Below are positions 6,633 through 16,138 of a DNA stretch of 51,150 nucleotides, piece by piece. The translations under genes were made by a program, and so were the position numbers. Source of the DNA: an uncultured Bacteroidia bacterium (lineage in GTDB: Bacteria; Bacteroidota; Bacteroidia; Bacteroidales; UBA932); the NCBI GenBank assembly GCA_902778855.1, contig CACYZM010000010.1, forward strand, positions 1 through 51,150. The letters run 5' to 3'. The notes under the pieces are model-generated. The model was not told where the DNA came from. It was given only the letters and a program-made list of their open reading frames with translations, and ran no database searches. The number at the start of each line of letters is the position of its first letter. The first letter of the stretch is position 1.

Positions 6633-7438
6633 GGACAGTCGAAGTTCCACAATTGGCGCAGGCGCTCCATCTCTTCGTAGTCGGTAGTGTCGATGCGATG
6701 GGGAACGATGGAGACATAGCCGCTGTCCACCACGTGGTGGTCGGCGTCGGGGGCGCCGACCGCTTCCTGGTCTTCGAATTCGCCCACCATCCAGAAGTAG
6801 TGCCGGCCACGGAGGGTGACGCGGTGGTCGAACTCCTTGACCCAGCGGCCCGCGCCCTGGCGGGCCAGGCGGATGCCGCGGATCTGATCTTTCGGGAGAT
6901 CGGGGAAGTTGACGTTCAGGTAGACGTTGTTGCGCAGGCCGTCCTGCAGCACCCGGTCGAGGATTTGGCGGCCGTAATGGAGTACGCCCGAGAAGTCGGG
7001 ATCGTCGGCGTGGGTGTTGATGGAAAATCCGATGGAAGGGATGCCGTAGAGCGTGCCTTCCACCGTGGCGCCGAGCGTGCCGCTGTAGATCGAGGCGGCC
7101 GAGGCGTTGGATCCGTGGTTGATGCCCGAAACCAGCAGGTCGGGCAGCCGGCCTTCGTGGAGGAAGATGTTGATACCCAGCTTCGCGCAGTCGGCCGGCG
7201 TGGCCGTAAGCGTATAGACGCGAAGGGTGCCGAGCCCCTCCGCGGCGGATTCCACCACCGGCTTCTCGATGAACAAAGGTTTGTCGAGCGTCAGCGAGAC
7301 CGATTTGCCGGACTGCGGCTCGTAGGGCGCCACCACGGTCACGTTGCCGTATTCACGGAGCATCTGCGCCAGCACGTGGATTCCGCGGGCACGGAAGCCG
7401 TCGTCATTGGTTACCAGGATTTCGCGGGTCTCGCTCAT
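6629..7438 (-). CDS. surE: 5'/3'-nucleotidase SurE
   Basis: A cytoplasmic nucleoside monophosphate phosphatase of 269 residues. The metal-binding NDDG motif is at the N-terminus (ILVTNDDGFRARGIHVL), and SGINHGSNAS is the other active-site segment. The start is the ATG that places the beta-strand ILVTNDDG about eight residues in, as in other SurE proteins; the longer frame upstream runs through AT-rich intergenic DNA. It is the promoter-proximal gene of the minus-strand run to the helicase: a TATCTTTG -7 box is at the complement of 7457-7464. It overlaps lpxB by four bases. The surE-lpxB neighbourhood occurs in other Bacteroidales as far as I recall. Confidence 0.95.
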   Translation of the reverse strand: MSETREILVTNDDGFRARGIHVLAQMLREYGNVTVVAPYEPQSGKSVSLTLDKPLFIEKPVVESAAEGLGTLRVYTLTATPADCAKLGINIFLHEGRLPDLLVSGINHGSNASAASIYSGTLGATVEGTLYGIPSIGFSINTHADDPDFSGVLHYGRQILDRVLQDGLRNNVYLNVNFPDLPKDQIRGIRLARQGAGRWVKEFDHRVTLRGRHYFWMVGEFEDQEAVGAPDADHHVVDSGYVSIVPHRIDTTDYEEMERLRQLWNFDCP

Positions 7439-7456
7439 TTTTTCGGGTTTGAATGA

Positions 7457-7464
7457 CAAAGATA
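7457..7464 (-). promoter_or_regulatory. Putative -7 box for the surE operon
   Basis: The complement reads TATCTTTG, an exact match to the Bacteroidota -7 consensus TAnnTTTG, 19 bases upstream of the surE ATG. No -33 TTTG is seen at the expected spacing. Confidence 0.55.
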
Positions 7465-7488
7465 AGAAAATAACAAAAAAATTATTAC

Positions 7489-7496
7489 TACATTTG
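7489..7496 (+). promoter_or_regulatory. Putative -7 box for gap
   Basis: TACATTTG matches TAnnTTTG, 39 bases upstream of the gap ATG. It lies back to back with the surE box, making this a divergent promoter region in the AT-rich 97-base spacer. No -33 element is evident. Confidence 0.5.
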
Positions 7497-7505
7497 CGCG
7501 ATTGA

Positions 7506-8537
<1,032 letters not shown>

Positions 8538-8555
8538 ACCGTTCGCGTGCACAAG

Positions 8556-8592
8556 AAAAACGCGGAACCTTTTCGGGTTCCGCGTTTTTTTT
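8556..8592 (+). terminator. Intrinsic terminator after gap
   Basis: CGCGGAACC (8561-8569) and GGTTCCGCG (8576-8584) form a perfect 9-bp stem with a 6-base loop, followed by eight T residues, with A residues on the 5' side that extend the stem. It lies 19 bases after the gap stop codon. Confidence 0.9.
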
Positions 8593-8593
8593 G

Positions 8594-8601
8594 TATATTT
8601 G
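8594..8601 (+). promoter_or_regulatory. Putative -7 box for the nucleotidase lipoprotein
   Basis: TATATTTG matches TAnnTTTG and lies 18 bases before the ATG at 8620, directly abutting the T-tract of the gap terminator. Confidence 0.5.
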
Positions 8602-8619
8602 GACCAAATACGCTCGTTT

Positions 8620-10239
8620 ATGAAACGCTTTTTCCTCCTCTTTCTGGTGCTGGCGCTCGCCGTAGCGTGCAGCCCGAAGACCACGCCCGCCGGCAAATCC
8701 GGCAAGGCGGCTTCCGATATCGTGATCCTCTACGACAACGACGTGCACTGCTCCGTGGACGGCTATGCCAAGATGGCCGCGCTCAAAGCCGAGAAGAAAG
8801 CCCAGACGCCCTATGTGACCGTCGTCTCCGCCGGCGACTACGTGCAGGGCGGCAGCATGGGCGCCGCCTCGAAGGGCGGATACATCGTGACCATCATGAA
8901 CGCCGTGGGCTACGACCTGGTAACCCTCGGCAACCACGAGTTCGACTATGCGATCCCCCGCCTGAAGGAGATCAGCAAAGAGCTCAAGGCCACGATCCTC
9001 TGCTGCAACCTCATCGACCTGAAAGCCGACGCCCGGATGTTCAAGCCCTACGAGATCGTCGACTACGGCGGCACCAAGGTCGCTTTCATCGGCGCAGCCA
9101 CGCCCTACAGCTTCAACTCCTCCACGCCGGCCTACTTCCAGGATGACAAAGGCAACTACGTCTACTCCCTGAGCGCCGACACCTACTACGACACCTTCCA
9201 GAACTTCATCAATGACGCCCGCAACCAGGGCGCCGACTATGTGGTGGCCCTCACCCACCTGGGCGACGACGTGAACTACGACCCGATCAACTCCCAGGAA
9301 CTGGCCCGCCAGACGGAAGGCCTCGACGTGATCCTCGACGGCCACTCCCACAGCCTGGTCCCGCAGCGCATCCTGACCAACAAGGCCGGCAAGTCCGTGC
9401 TCTACTCCCAGACCGGCGCCCACTTCGACAACATCGGCGTGATGACCATCAGCCCCAATGGCGAGATCAACCTGAGCCTGGTGTCCACGAAGGACTACAC
9501 GAAAGAAGACCCGCGCGTCCGCAGCGTGATCGACAAGCTGAAAGCCGAATACGCCGCGCAGGGCGCCCGCAAGATCGGTTATAACGAAGTGATGCTTCCC
9601 GCCAAGAACGCCGAAGGCGACTGGCTCGTCCGCGCCGGCGAGACCTCGCTCGGCGACCTGTGCGCCGACGCCTTCCGCGTCTGCCTCGGCACCGACATCG
9701 CCATCGTCGGCGGCGGTTCGCTCCGCAAGGACCTCCCGGCCGGCGACGTCCGCTTCGATGACATTTTCAATGTCTTCCCGTTCAACAACAACGCCGCGGT
9801 GGCCACCCTCACCGGCCAGGAGATTCTCGACGCGCTGGAATTCGGCGTGGCCGCCTACCCCACCGACTTCGGCGGCTTCCCGCACGTGTCAGGCATGACC
9901 TTCGAGTTCGATCCTTCGGTCGAAAGCCCCGTGGTCTATGACGTCAACAAGGCGTTCGTCCGCATCAACGCCGGCGAGCGGCGGGTGCGCAACGTCAAGG
10001 TGTACAATCCGGAAACCCAGCTTTACGAGCGGATCGATCCCGCCAAGGAATATACCGTGGGCGGCTCGACCTATATGCTCAAAGACGCCGGTGACGGCTA
10101 CGAGCTCCTCAAGGGCAAAGGCCGCGACACGGGCGTCGTCGACCTGGACATCCTGGAGAAGTACATCGTCGAAAAACTCGGCGGCCGCATCTCCGCCGCC
10201 CAGTACGGCGAGTCGCAGGATCGCCTCATCAAACGGTAA
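8620..10239 (+). CDS. UshA/CpdB-like 5'-nucleotidase lipoprotein
   Basis: A 539-residue secreted metallophosphoesterase. The N-terminal MKRFFLLFLVLALAVAC is a lipoprotein signal with the lipidated Cys at 17. The calcineurin-like domain has DNDVH (39-43), GNHEFD (104-109) and GHSHS (near 240), the metal-ligand motifs of the family; the C-terminal half (from about 340, with NVFPFNN and GGSxY) matches the 5'-nucleotidase substrate-recognition domain. Family members cleave nucleotides or UDP-sugars outside the cytoplasm to salvage nucleosides and phosphate; the exact substrate is not readable. The ATG at 8620 gives a proper signal peptide, unlike an in-frame TTG at 8599. It converges with trmD, only 3 bases between the stops. 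Confidence 0.9.
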   Translation: MKRFFLLFLVLALAVACSPKTTPAGKSGKAASDIVILYDNDVHCSVDGYAKMAALKAEKKAQTPYVTVVSAGDYVQGGSMGAASKGGYIVTIMNAVGYDLVTLGNHEFDYAIPRLKEISKELKATILCCNLIDLKADARMFKPYEIVDYGGTKVAFIGAATPYSFNSSTPAYFQDDKGNYVYSLSADTYYDTFQNFINDARNQGADYVVALTHLGDDVNYDPINSQELARQTEGLDVILDGHSHSLVPQRILTNKAGKSVLYSQTGAHFDNIGVMTISPNGEINLSLVSTKDYTKEDPRVRSVIDKLKAEYAAQGARKIGYNEVMLPAKNAEGDWLVRAGETSLGDLCADAFRVCLGTDIAIVGGGSLRKDLPAGDVRFDDIFNVFPFNNNAAVATLTGQEILDALEFGVAAYPTDFGGFPHVSGMTFEFDPSVESPVVYDVNKAFVRINAGERRVRNVKVYNPETQLYERIDPAKEYTVGGSTYMLKDAGDGYELLKGKGRDTGVVDLDILEKYIVEKLGGRISAAQYGESQDRLIKR

Positions 10240-10242
10240 ACG

Positions 10243-10917
10243 CTATTTCAGCAATTCAGGACGAAGCGCCCGGGTTCTCTCGAGCGCTTTTTCGTCCTGC
10301 CAGGCGGCGATCTTCTTGGGGTCGCCGGAAAGAAGGACTTCGGGAACCTTCCAGCCGTTGAATTCGGCGGGACGGGTGTAGACGGGCGGCGCGAGGAGGC
10401 CGTCCTGGAAGGAATCGGACAGGGCGGACGTCTCGTCACCCAGCGCGCCGGGCAGGAGCCGGACCACGGCGTCCGTGATGATGGCGGCGGGCAGTTCGCC
10501 GCCGCTGAGCACGTAGTCGCCCACCGTGATTTCGCGCGTGATCAGATGCTCGCGGATGCGGTGGTCGACACCCTTGTAGTGACCGCAGAGAATCATCAGG
10601 TTTTCCTTGCAGGAGAGCTCGTTGGCGAGGGGCTGCGTCAGCTGTTCGCCGTCGGGAGAGGTGAAGATGATCTCGTCGTACGTGCGCTCGGCCTTGAGCT
10701 TTTCCATCAGGTTGAAAACCGGTTCGATCATCATGACCATGCCGGCATCGCCGCCGAAACTGTAGTCATCGGTCTGGCGGTAGCGGCCTTTGCCGTAATC
10801 GCGGATGTTGTGGACGTGGATTTCGACCAGGCCCTTGTCTTGGGCCCGTTTCACGATGGAGTAGTTCAGCGGGCTTTCCAGAAGCTCCGGAACGACGGTC
10901 AGGATATCTATTCTCAT
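10243..10917 (-). CDS. trmD: tRNA (guanine37-N1)-methyltransferase
   Basis: Makes m1G37 next to the anticodon, preventing +1 frameshifts. The protein of 224 residues begins [17 protein letters not shown] and contains the SAM-binding trefoil-knot segments [12 protein letters not shown] and [12 protein letters not shown], both diagnostic. The start is the ATG before RIDIL; an upstream extension runs through the AT-rich promoter region. A TAAATTTG box (complement of 10926-10933) lies only 8 bases upstream of this ATG, so the leader would be very short or absent. It is monocistronic here, without the usual rpsP-rimM-rplS neighbours, which is common in Bacteroidota. Confidence 0.96.
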   Translation of the reverse strand: MRIDILTVVPELLESPLNYSIVKRAQDKGLVEIHVHNIRDYGKGRYRQTDDYSFGGDAGMVMMIEPVFNLMEKLKAERTYDEIIFTSPDGEQLTQPLANELSCKENLMILCGHYKGVDHRIREHLITREITVGDYVLSGGELPAAIITDAVVRLLPGALGDETSALSDSFQDGLLAPPVYTRPAEFNGWKVPEVLLSGDPKKIAAWQDEKALERTRALRPELLK

Positions 10918-10925
10918 ACGGACGG

Positions 10926-10933
10926 CAAATTTA
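10926..10933 (-). promoter_or_regulatory. Possible -7 box for trmD
   Basis: The complement reads TAAATTTG, matching TAnnTTTG, but it ends 8 bases before the ATG, so the mRNA would be nearly leaderless. It may be fortuitous. Confidence 0.3.
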
Positions 10934-10955
10934 GCGATTATTTGTAAAAAAAGAC

Positions 10956-10963
10956 TATATTTG
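10956..10963 (+). promoter_or_regulatory. Putative -7 box for the DUF349-yidC run
   Basis: TATATTTG matches TAnnTTTG and lies 25 bases before the ATG at 10989, in the AT-rich spacer shared with divergent trmD. Confidence 0.5.
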
Positions 10964-10988
10964 CAGGTTACATAAAAACTGTAAAACA

Positions 10989-12857
10989 ATGAGTGAAGAT
11001 CTTAACCCGGTTGTTCCCGCTGAGGAGCAGCCTGTAGAAATCCAGGAAACTGCAACTGTCGAAGCCCCCGTCGAAGAGACCGCCGAACCGGTTGCCGAAT
11101 CCGATCCCGCAGAGGAGACCCCCAAAAATGATTTTTCGAACCTGGGCCTGAAGGAAATCGTGGATGCCTTCAAGGAACTGCTCGAAGGCGAAAACATGCA
11201 GCAGCTCTACAAGCACGCCGAAGCGCTGAAAGCGGCGTTCTACAAGAACCTGCGCAAGGAAAAGATCGCCTCGGGCGTGATGCAGCCCGCCGAGACGGCC
11301 GCCCCCGAGGCGCCCGCCACCGGCGAGGAAGCCGCTCCGGAAGAAGCCGCCGAAGAACCGGTCTCCTTCAATCCCTTCGCCGAGATCGAGCGCGGATTCA
11401 AGGATCTTTACAGCCAGTATAAAACCCGTCGCGCCGCCTTCACGCAGGAGCAGGAAAAGAACAAGGAAGAGAACTACCAGGAGAAACTTGCCGTCATCGA
11501 AGACCTCAAGGCCCTGGTCGAGGCCAGCGAAGACCTCAAGGAGACCTTCCCCAAGTTCCGCGAGATCCAGAACCGCTGGCGCGCCATCGGCCCCGTGCCG
11601 CAGGCCCGCGTGAAAGATCTCTACGACACGTACCAGCACTACGTGGAAATGTTCTATGACTACGTGAAGATCAACAAGGAGTTCCGCGACCTCGACTTCA
11701 AGAAGAACCTCGAAGCCAAGGAGAAACTCTGCCTCCGCGCCGAAGCCCTCGCCGACGAGGAAGACGTGGTGGGCGCATTCCGCACCCTGCAGAAACTCCA
11801 CGAACAGTGGAAGGAACTCGGCCCCGTGAGCAAGGAATTCCGCGAATCCATCTGGGAGCGCTTCCGCGCCGCCACGGCCGTGATCAACAAGAAGCACCAG
11901 GGCTTCTTCGAGGCCCAGAAGGGCAACCAGAAGGAGAACTTCGAGGCCAAGTCGGCCCTCTGCGAGAAAGTCGAGGAAATCGCCGCCACCGAAGTCACCG
12001 ACGCCAGCGCCTGGAACCGCCTGACCAAAGAGATTGAAAACATCCAGAAGGAATGGCGCAAGATCGGCTTCGCCTCCAAGAAGGACAACCAGAAAGTCTA
12101 CGACCGCTTCCGCGCCGCCTGCGACGCCTTCTTCAACAAGAAGCGCGAATACTACGCCGGTTTCAAGAACCAGATGCAGGACAACCTCGCCCGCAAGATC
12201 GAACTCTGCGAGAAGGCCGAGGCCCTGAAGGATTCCACCGAGTGGAAGAAAGCCACCGACGAGATCATCGAACTCCAGAAACAGTGGAAAGAGATCGGCC
12301 CCGTCTCCCGCAAGAAATCCGAGCAGGTGTGGAAACGCTTCCGCGGCGCCTGCGACGAATTCTTCAGCAACCGCGACAAGCACAGCGGCGGCCAGGACAG
12401 CGAACAGGTCGAGAACCTCGCCAAGAAGCGCGCCCTGATCGACGAGATCCGCGAATTCGTGGTGGAAGACCGCGACGAAGCCCGCGAAGCCCTGCGCGCC
12501 TTCCAGGAGCGCTGGAACGCCATCGGTTTCGTCCCCTTCAAGGAGAAGACCCGCATCCAGGACGCTTTCCGCAAGGTGATGAACGAGAAGTTCGCGGAAT
12601 TCCGCGACGGCGGCCGCAACTACGCGTCGAAGGCCGAGCGCGCCATCCGCACCGAGCGTGACCGCCTTGTCCAGAAGTTCATGAAGAAAGAGCAGGAAAT
12701 CGCCACGTGGGAGAACAACATGGGCTTCTTCTCCCAGTCTAAGAACGCCGAGGCGCTCCTCCAGGAACTGAACAAGAAGATCGACATCGCCCGTCAGGAA
12801 CTGGCCGACCTGGAAGAGACCATCAAGGCCTACGACCGGGAACATTCGCAGGAGTAA
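10989..12857 (+). CDS. DUF349 repeat coiled-coil protein
   Basis: A 622-residue acidic, helical protein with five DUF349-type repeats. Each carries a W-x(3)-IG or LG motif followed by a helix: [36 protein letters not shown] and ERWNAIGFV. The first ~130 residues are low-complexity, rich in Glu, Ala and Pro, and the repeats are separated by long charged helices. There is no signal peptide or membrane helix, so it is cytoplasmic. DUF349 proteins are conserved across Bacteroidota, with no biochemical role I can state. It starts a plus-strand run with yidC 12 bases downstream, which might hint at a translation- or membrane-related role; that is speculation. Confidence 0.85.
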   Translation: MSEDLNPVVPAEEQPVEIQETATVEAPVEETAEPVAESDPAEETPKNDFSNLGLKEIVDAFKELLEGENMQQLYKHAEALKAAFYKNLRKEKIASGVMQPAETAAPEAPATGEEAAPEEAAEEPVSFNPFAEIERGFKDLYSQYKTRRAAFTQEQEKNKEENYQEKLAVIEDLKALVEASEDLKETFPKFREIQNRWRAIGPVPQARVKDLYDTYQHYVEMFYDYVKINKEFRDLDFKKNLEAKEKLCLRAEALADEEDVVGAFRTLQKLHEQWKELGPVSKEFRESIWERFRAATAVINKKHQGFFEAQKGNQKENFEAKSALCEKVEEIAATEVTDASAWNRLTKEIENIQKEWRKIGFASKKDNQKVYDRFRAACDAFFNKKREYYAGFKNQMQDNLARKIELCEKAEALKDSTEWKKATDEIIELQKQWKEIGPVSRKKSEQVWKRFRGACDEFFSNRDKHSGGQDSEQVENLAKKRALIDEIREFVVEDRDEAREALRAFQERWNAIGFVPFKEKTRIQDAFRKVMNEKFAEFRDGGRNYASKAERAIRTERDRLVQKFMKKEQEIATWENNMGFFSQSKNAEALLQELNKKIDIARQELADLEETIKAYDREHSQE

Positions 12858-12869
12858 CCGAAACTTGTA

Positions 12870-14735
12870 ATGAAAGAAAACAGAAGCAGCATCGTCGGCT
12901 TCGCCCTGATCGGCGTAATCATGCTGGCGTTCAGCTGGTACAATACCAAACAATTCGAGAAAAGGCAGAAAGAGGCGTTCACGCGCGATTCCCTGGCGGC
13001 CGCCGCGGCCATCCAGCAGGGCGCCGTCACCGATTCGTCCGCCGTTGCGGCTGTCGATTCCCTGGCGGAATCCGAGACGCTGATTCCGGAGGAAGAAGGC
13101 GATTACCAGGGCGACTACCTCAACGCCGCCAGCAAGGCGGAGACCGCCTTTTACACCCTTGAAAACGAAAAACTCCGCATCCGGATCTCCTCGAAGGGCG
13201 CCCAGCCCGACGAGGTGCTGGTGAAGGACTACTTTACCCACGACAGCAGCGCGCTGTTCCTGGTCCAGCCCGGCAAGAGCCGGTTCGACCTGGAACTCAA
13301 CACGAACCAGTGGCTCAACTCGAGCGACCTGAACTTCACCCCGGTGGAGAGTACCGACAGTACCCTCACCCTGCGTCTCCAGTTCGCCGAAAGCAGCTGG
13401 ATCGACGCCGTCTGGTCGCTGGCCAGCGACAGCTACATGGCCGACTACCAGCTCCACTTCGTGGGCATGGACCAGACCCTCGACCGCCGCACCGGCCAGA
13501 TGAACCTCAAGTGGGTGCTCGACGTGCCCCGGCTCGAGAAAGGCTACCAGAACGAGCGCAACTACTCGGGCGTGGCCTACAAGTACCTGAACGGCAACGA
13601 AGTCAAATCGCTGGGCAAGCGCCGCGATTCGGCCCACGAAACCTTCAACTCCACCCTCCGGTGGATCGGTTTCCAGCAGCAGTTCTTCTCCGCGATCCTG
13701 GTCTCGGAGAACGGTTTCCCCGCCGGTACGCTGTCCAACCAGTTCTATCCGGAAGACGACCCCGGCCACAACCTGATGCAGTCGGGCGCCGAGATGACCG
13801 TCGCCCTCGACACCCAGAGCAGCGACTTCACCCTCCCCTTCCGCTTCTACTTCGGCCCGAACCACTTCTACACCCTCCGCAGCTATGACGAAGGCTTCGA
13901 GAAGATCATCCCGCTGGGCGGAAAGGTGATCGGCACCATCAGCCGCTACATCATCATCCCGACCTTCAACTGGCTGAGCCGCTTCATCTCGAACTACGGC
14001 CTGATCATCCTGCTGCTGACCATCATGATCAAGCTGGTCATCTCGCCGCTCACCTGGAAGTCGTACTCATCTTCCGCCAAGATGCGCGTGCTCAAGCCCG
14101 AGATCGACAAGATCAACGAGAAGTATCCCCGGCAGGAAGACGCGATGAAGAAGCAGCAGGCCACGATGGACCTCTACAAGAAAGCGGGCGTGAGCATGTG
14201 GGGCGGCTGTCTGCCGATCCTGCTCCAGTTCCCGATCCTGTGGGCGATGTTCCGCTTCTTCCCGGCCTCCATCGAGCTGCGCCAGCAGGGCTTCCTCTGG
14301 TGCCACGACCTGAGCGCCTACGACTCGATCCTCGACTTCGGCTTCAAGATTCCGCTCTACGGCGACCATATGTCGCTCTTCGCCATCCTGATGGCCGTCA
14401 CGATGTGGGGCTATTCGAAGATGACGATGGCCCAGCAGCCCTCCACCCAGACGATGCCCGGCATGGAATTCATGCAGGTGTGGATGATGCCGATCATGAT
14501 GCTGTTCATCTGCAACAACCTCTCGGCCGGTCTGAGCTACTATTATATGCTCTCCAACATCATCACCATCGGGCAGAACTGGGCGATCCGCAAATGGTTC
14601 GTCGACGAGGACAAGATCTACGAGAACCTGAAGAAGAAGACCTCTTCCAAGGAAGCACCCAAGAAATCGAAATTCCAGCAGCGCCTCGACGCGGCCTACA
14701 AGGCCCAGCAGGAGCAGCTGAAAAAGCGGAAATAA
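12870..14735 (+). CDS. yidC: Membrane protein insertase YidC
   Basis: Inserts and folds inner-membrane proteins, alone or with Sec. The 621 residues follow the Gram-negative plan: TM1 at about 8-24 (SSIVGFALIGVIMLAFSW), a large beta-rich periplasmic domain (about 85-340), then the conserved Oxa1 core with five membrane segments, including SWGGCLPILLQ-like MWGGCLPILLQFPILWAMF and a lysine-rich C-tail. The start ATG is 12 bases after the DUF349 stop. yggS follows after 4 bases. Confidence 0.96.
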   Translation: MKENRSSIVGFALIGVIMLAFSWYNTKQFEKRQKEAFTRDSLAAAAAIQQGAVTDSSAVAAVDSLAESETLIPEEEGDYQGDYLNAASKAETAFYTLENEKLRIRISSKGAQPDEVLVKDYFTHDSSALFLVQPGKSRFDLELNTNQWLNSSDLNFTPVESTDSTLTLRLQFAESSWIDAVWSLASDSYMADYQLHFVGMDQTLDRRTGQMNLKWVLDVPRLEKGYQNERNYSGVAYKYLNGNEVKSLGKRRDSAHETFNSTLRWIGFQQQFFSAILVSENGFPAGTLSNQFYPEDDPGHNLMQSGAEMTVALDTQSSDFTLPFRFYFGPNHFYTLRSYDEGFEKIIPLGGKVIGTISRYIIIPTFNWLSRFISNYGLIILLLTIMIKLVISPLTWKSYSSSAKMRVLKPEIDKINEKYPRQEDAMKKQQATMDLYKKAGVSMWGGCLPILLQFPILWAMFRFFPASIELRQQGFLWCHDLSAYDSILDFGFKIPLYGDHMSLFAILMAVTMWGYSKMTMAQQPSTQTMPGMEFMQVWMMPIMMLFICNNLSAGLSYYYMLSNIITIGQNWAIRKWFVDEDKIYENLKKKTSSKEAPKKSKFQQRLDAAYKAQQEQLKKRK

Positions 14736-14739
14736 GAAA

Positions 14740-15384
14740 ATGGGCATTGCCGACAACATCCGCAAACTGAAATCGGAGCTGCCATCAACGGTCGAGTTGG
14801 TGGCAGTTTCCAAATTCAAGCCCGTCGAAGCCATCCGGGAGGCCTATGAAGCCGGGCAGCGGTCCTTCGGCGAGAACCGGCCGCAGGAGCTGGCCGCCAA
14901 GGCGCCGCAGCTCCCCGCCGACATCGTGTGGCATTTCATCGGCCACCTGCAGACCAACAAGGTCAAGATGGTCGTCCCCTACGCCCACCTCATCCACTCG
15001 GTCGACTCGGAGCGTCTGCTCGCCGAGATCGACAAGGCGGCCCGCGCAGCGGGCAAGGTGATGGACTGCCTCCTGGAAATCCACATCGCCGAAGAGCAGA
15101 CCAAACAGGGCTTCACGCCCGACGAAGCCGTGGCACTGGCCAAGGAAGCCGGCCGCTACCCCAACATCCGCCTCCGCGGCGTGATGGGGATGGCCACCTT
15201 TACCGACGATCGCGAACAGGTCCGGCGCGAATTCCGGAGCCTGAAGGCCGTCTCCGAGCGCCTGTCGTTCCTCCCCGGCTGCGACACTGTTTCGATGGGA
15301 ATGTCGGGCGACTGGCCCATCGCCGTCGAGGAAGGCACGACAATTGTTAGAATCGGAACGGCTATTTTTGGAAAAAGAAATTGA
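14740..15384 (+). CDS. YggS-family pyridoxal phosphate homeostasis protein
   Basis: A PLP-binding protein of the YggS/PLPBP family, 214 residues, a single alanine-racemase-like TIM barrel. Lys25 in VAVSKFKP is the PLP-linking lysine. Other family motifs are FGENRPQEL, WHFIGHLQTNK, LEIHIAEEQTKQGF and the C-terminal SMGMSGDWPIAV, VRIGTAIFG. Family members buffer intracellular PLP and affect amino-acid metabolism without known catalytic activity. It is 4 bases downstream of yidC and 4 bases upstream of a lipoprotein gene, so it is probably co-transcribed with both. Confidence 0.93.
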   Translation: MGIADNIRKLKSELPSTVELVAVSKFKPVEAIREAYEAGQRSFGENRPQELAAKAPQLPADIVWHFIGHLQTNKVKMVVPYAHLIHSVDSERLLAEIDKAARAAGKVMDCLLEIHIAEEQTKQGFTPDEAVALAKEAGRYPNIRLRGVMGMATFTDDREQVRREFRSLKAVSERLSFLPGCDTVSMGMSGDWPIAVEEGTTIVRIGTAIFGKRN

Positions 15385-15388
15385 CACA

Positions 15389-16138
15389 ATGAAACGAATC
15401 CTCCTGATCGGCCTCGCGGTCCTGGCGACCGTGGCCTGCAAAAAAATCACCCCCGAACAGCGCATCGACGAAATCTCCGGCTTCTTCAACGGCCGGGAAT
15501 GCGCCCACGCCGCCTGGCTGGAAAGCCACGACGCTTCCAAACGGATCGATTACCTCACCCTGAACCTCGCCAAAACGCTCAAGGCCGACGATCTGTGGAC
15601 TCTGGAAGGGGGCGGCGGCACCTCGCTGATCGCCGAATTCGAAGGCCGCACCGGAGACAAGAACAAGGAACCCGAGATGACCATGATCACTGCCGCGCTC
15701 GACGATCCGGCCGCCTGCAGCGCTGCGCTCGACATCCTCGAAGCCTTCCGCGAACTGAAAATCCAGCACAAGAATACCATCCGCGTAGCGTTCTACGAAC
15801 CTTCCGCCGACACCACGGGCCTGACCGGCCTGGGCGCCATCAACCGCGAATTCCGAGAATCCGAGGAACTGATCGTCTTCGACCTCGCCCTCAGCTCCCG
15901 CGACACGACGGTGGCCCCGCATACCTTCGTCCTCGAAGAGAAGCCGCTCTTCGTCCGCCAGATGCTCGAAGTGGTTCCCCCGTATTTCAAGTCGCTGGGT
16001 GACTACAAATTCGTCCAGGGCACCTATCCCAACCGCACCTGGCCACTGATGGGTTCGGTGTACCGCTATAAGGTCGACCCCGCCGATCTGGCCAAGGAGA
16101 CCGCGGCCGTCACCGTCCTGACCTATCTGCTCAATTAG
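15389..16138 (+). CDS. Lipoprotein with a degenerate M28-peptidase-like domain
   Basis: A 249-residue protein with a lipoprotein signal, MKRILLIGLAVLATVAC (Cys17). The central part (ALDDPAACSAALDILEAFRE, then NTIRVAFYEP, TGLTGLGA) follows the M28 aminopeptidase pattern, in which a metal-binding Asp precedes a helix and a strand leads to the Glu-Glu pair and Gly-Ser. The HxD motif and the EE pair are missing, so this looks like a non-catalytic relative; that is my inference from weak similarity. The ATG at 15389 gives a clean signal peptide; an in-frame ATG at 15344 is inside yggS. It converges with tamL with no base between the stops. Confidence 0.6.
   Translation: MKRILLIGLAVLATVACKKITPEQRIDEISGFFNGRECAHAAWLESHDASKRIDYLTLNLAKTLKADDLWTLEGGGGTSLIAEFEGRTGDKNKEPEMTMITAALDDPAACSAALDILEAFRELKIQHKNTIRVAFYEPSADTTGLTGLGAINREFRESEELIVFDLALSSRDTTVAPHTFVLEEKPLFVRQMLEVVPPYFKSLGDYKFVQGTYPNRTWPLMGSVYRYKVDPADLAKETAAVTVLTYLLN

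Noticed and set aside
10968-13865. Long minus-strand open frame (965 codons) opposite the DUF349 and yidC genes
   Set aside because: Valine- and leucine-rich shadow translation; the plus strand encodes clear DUF349 repeats and YidC.
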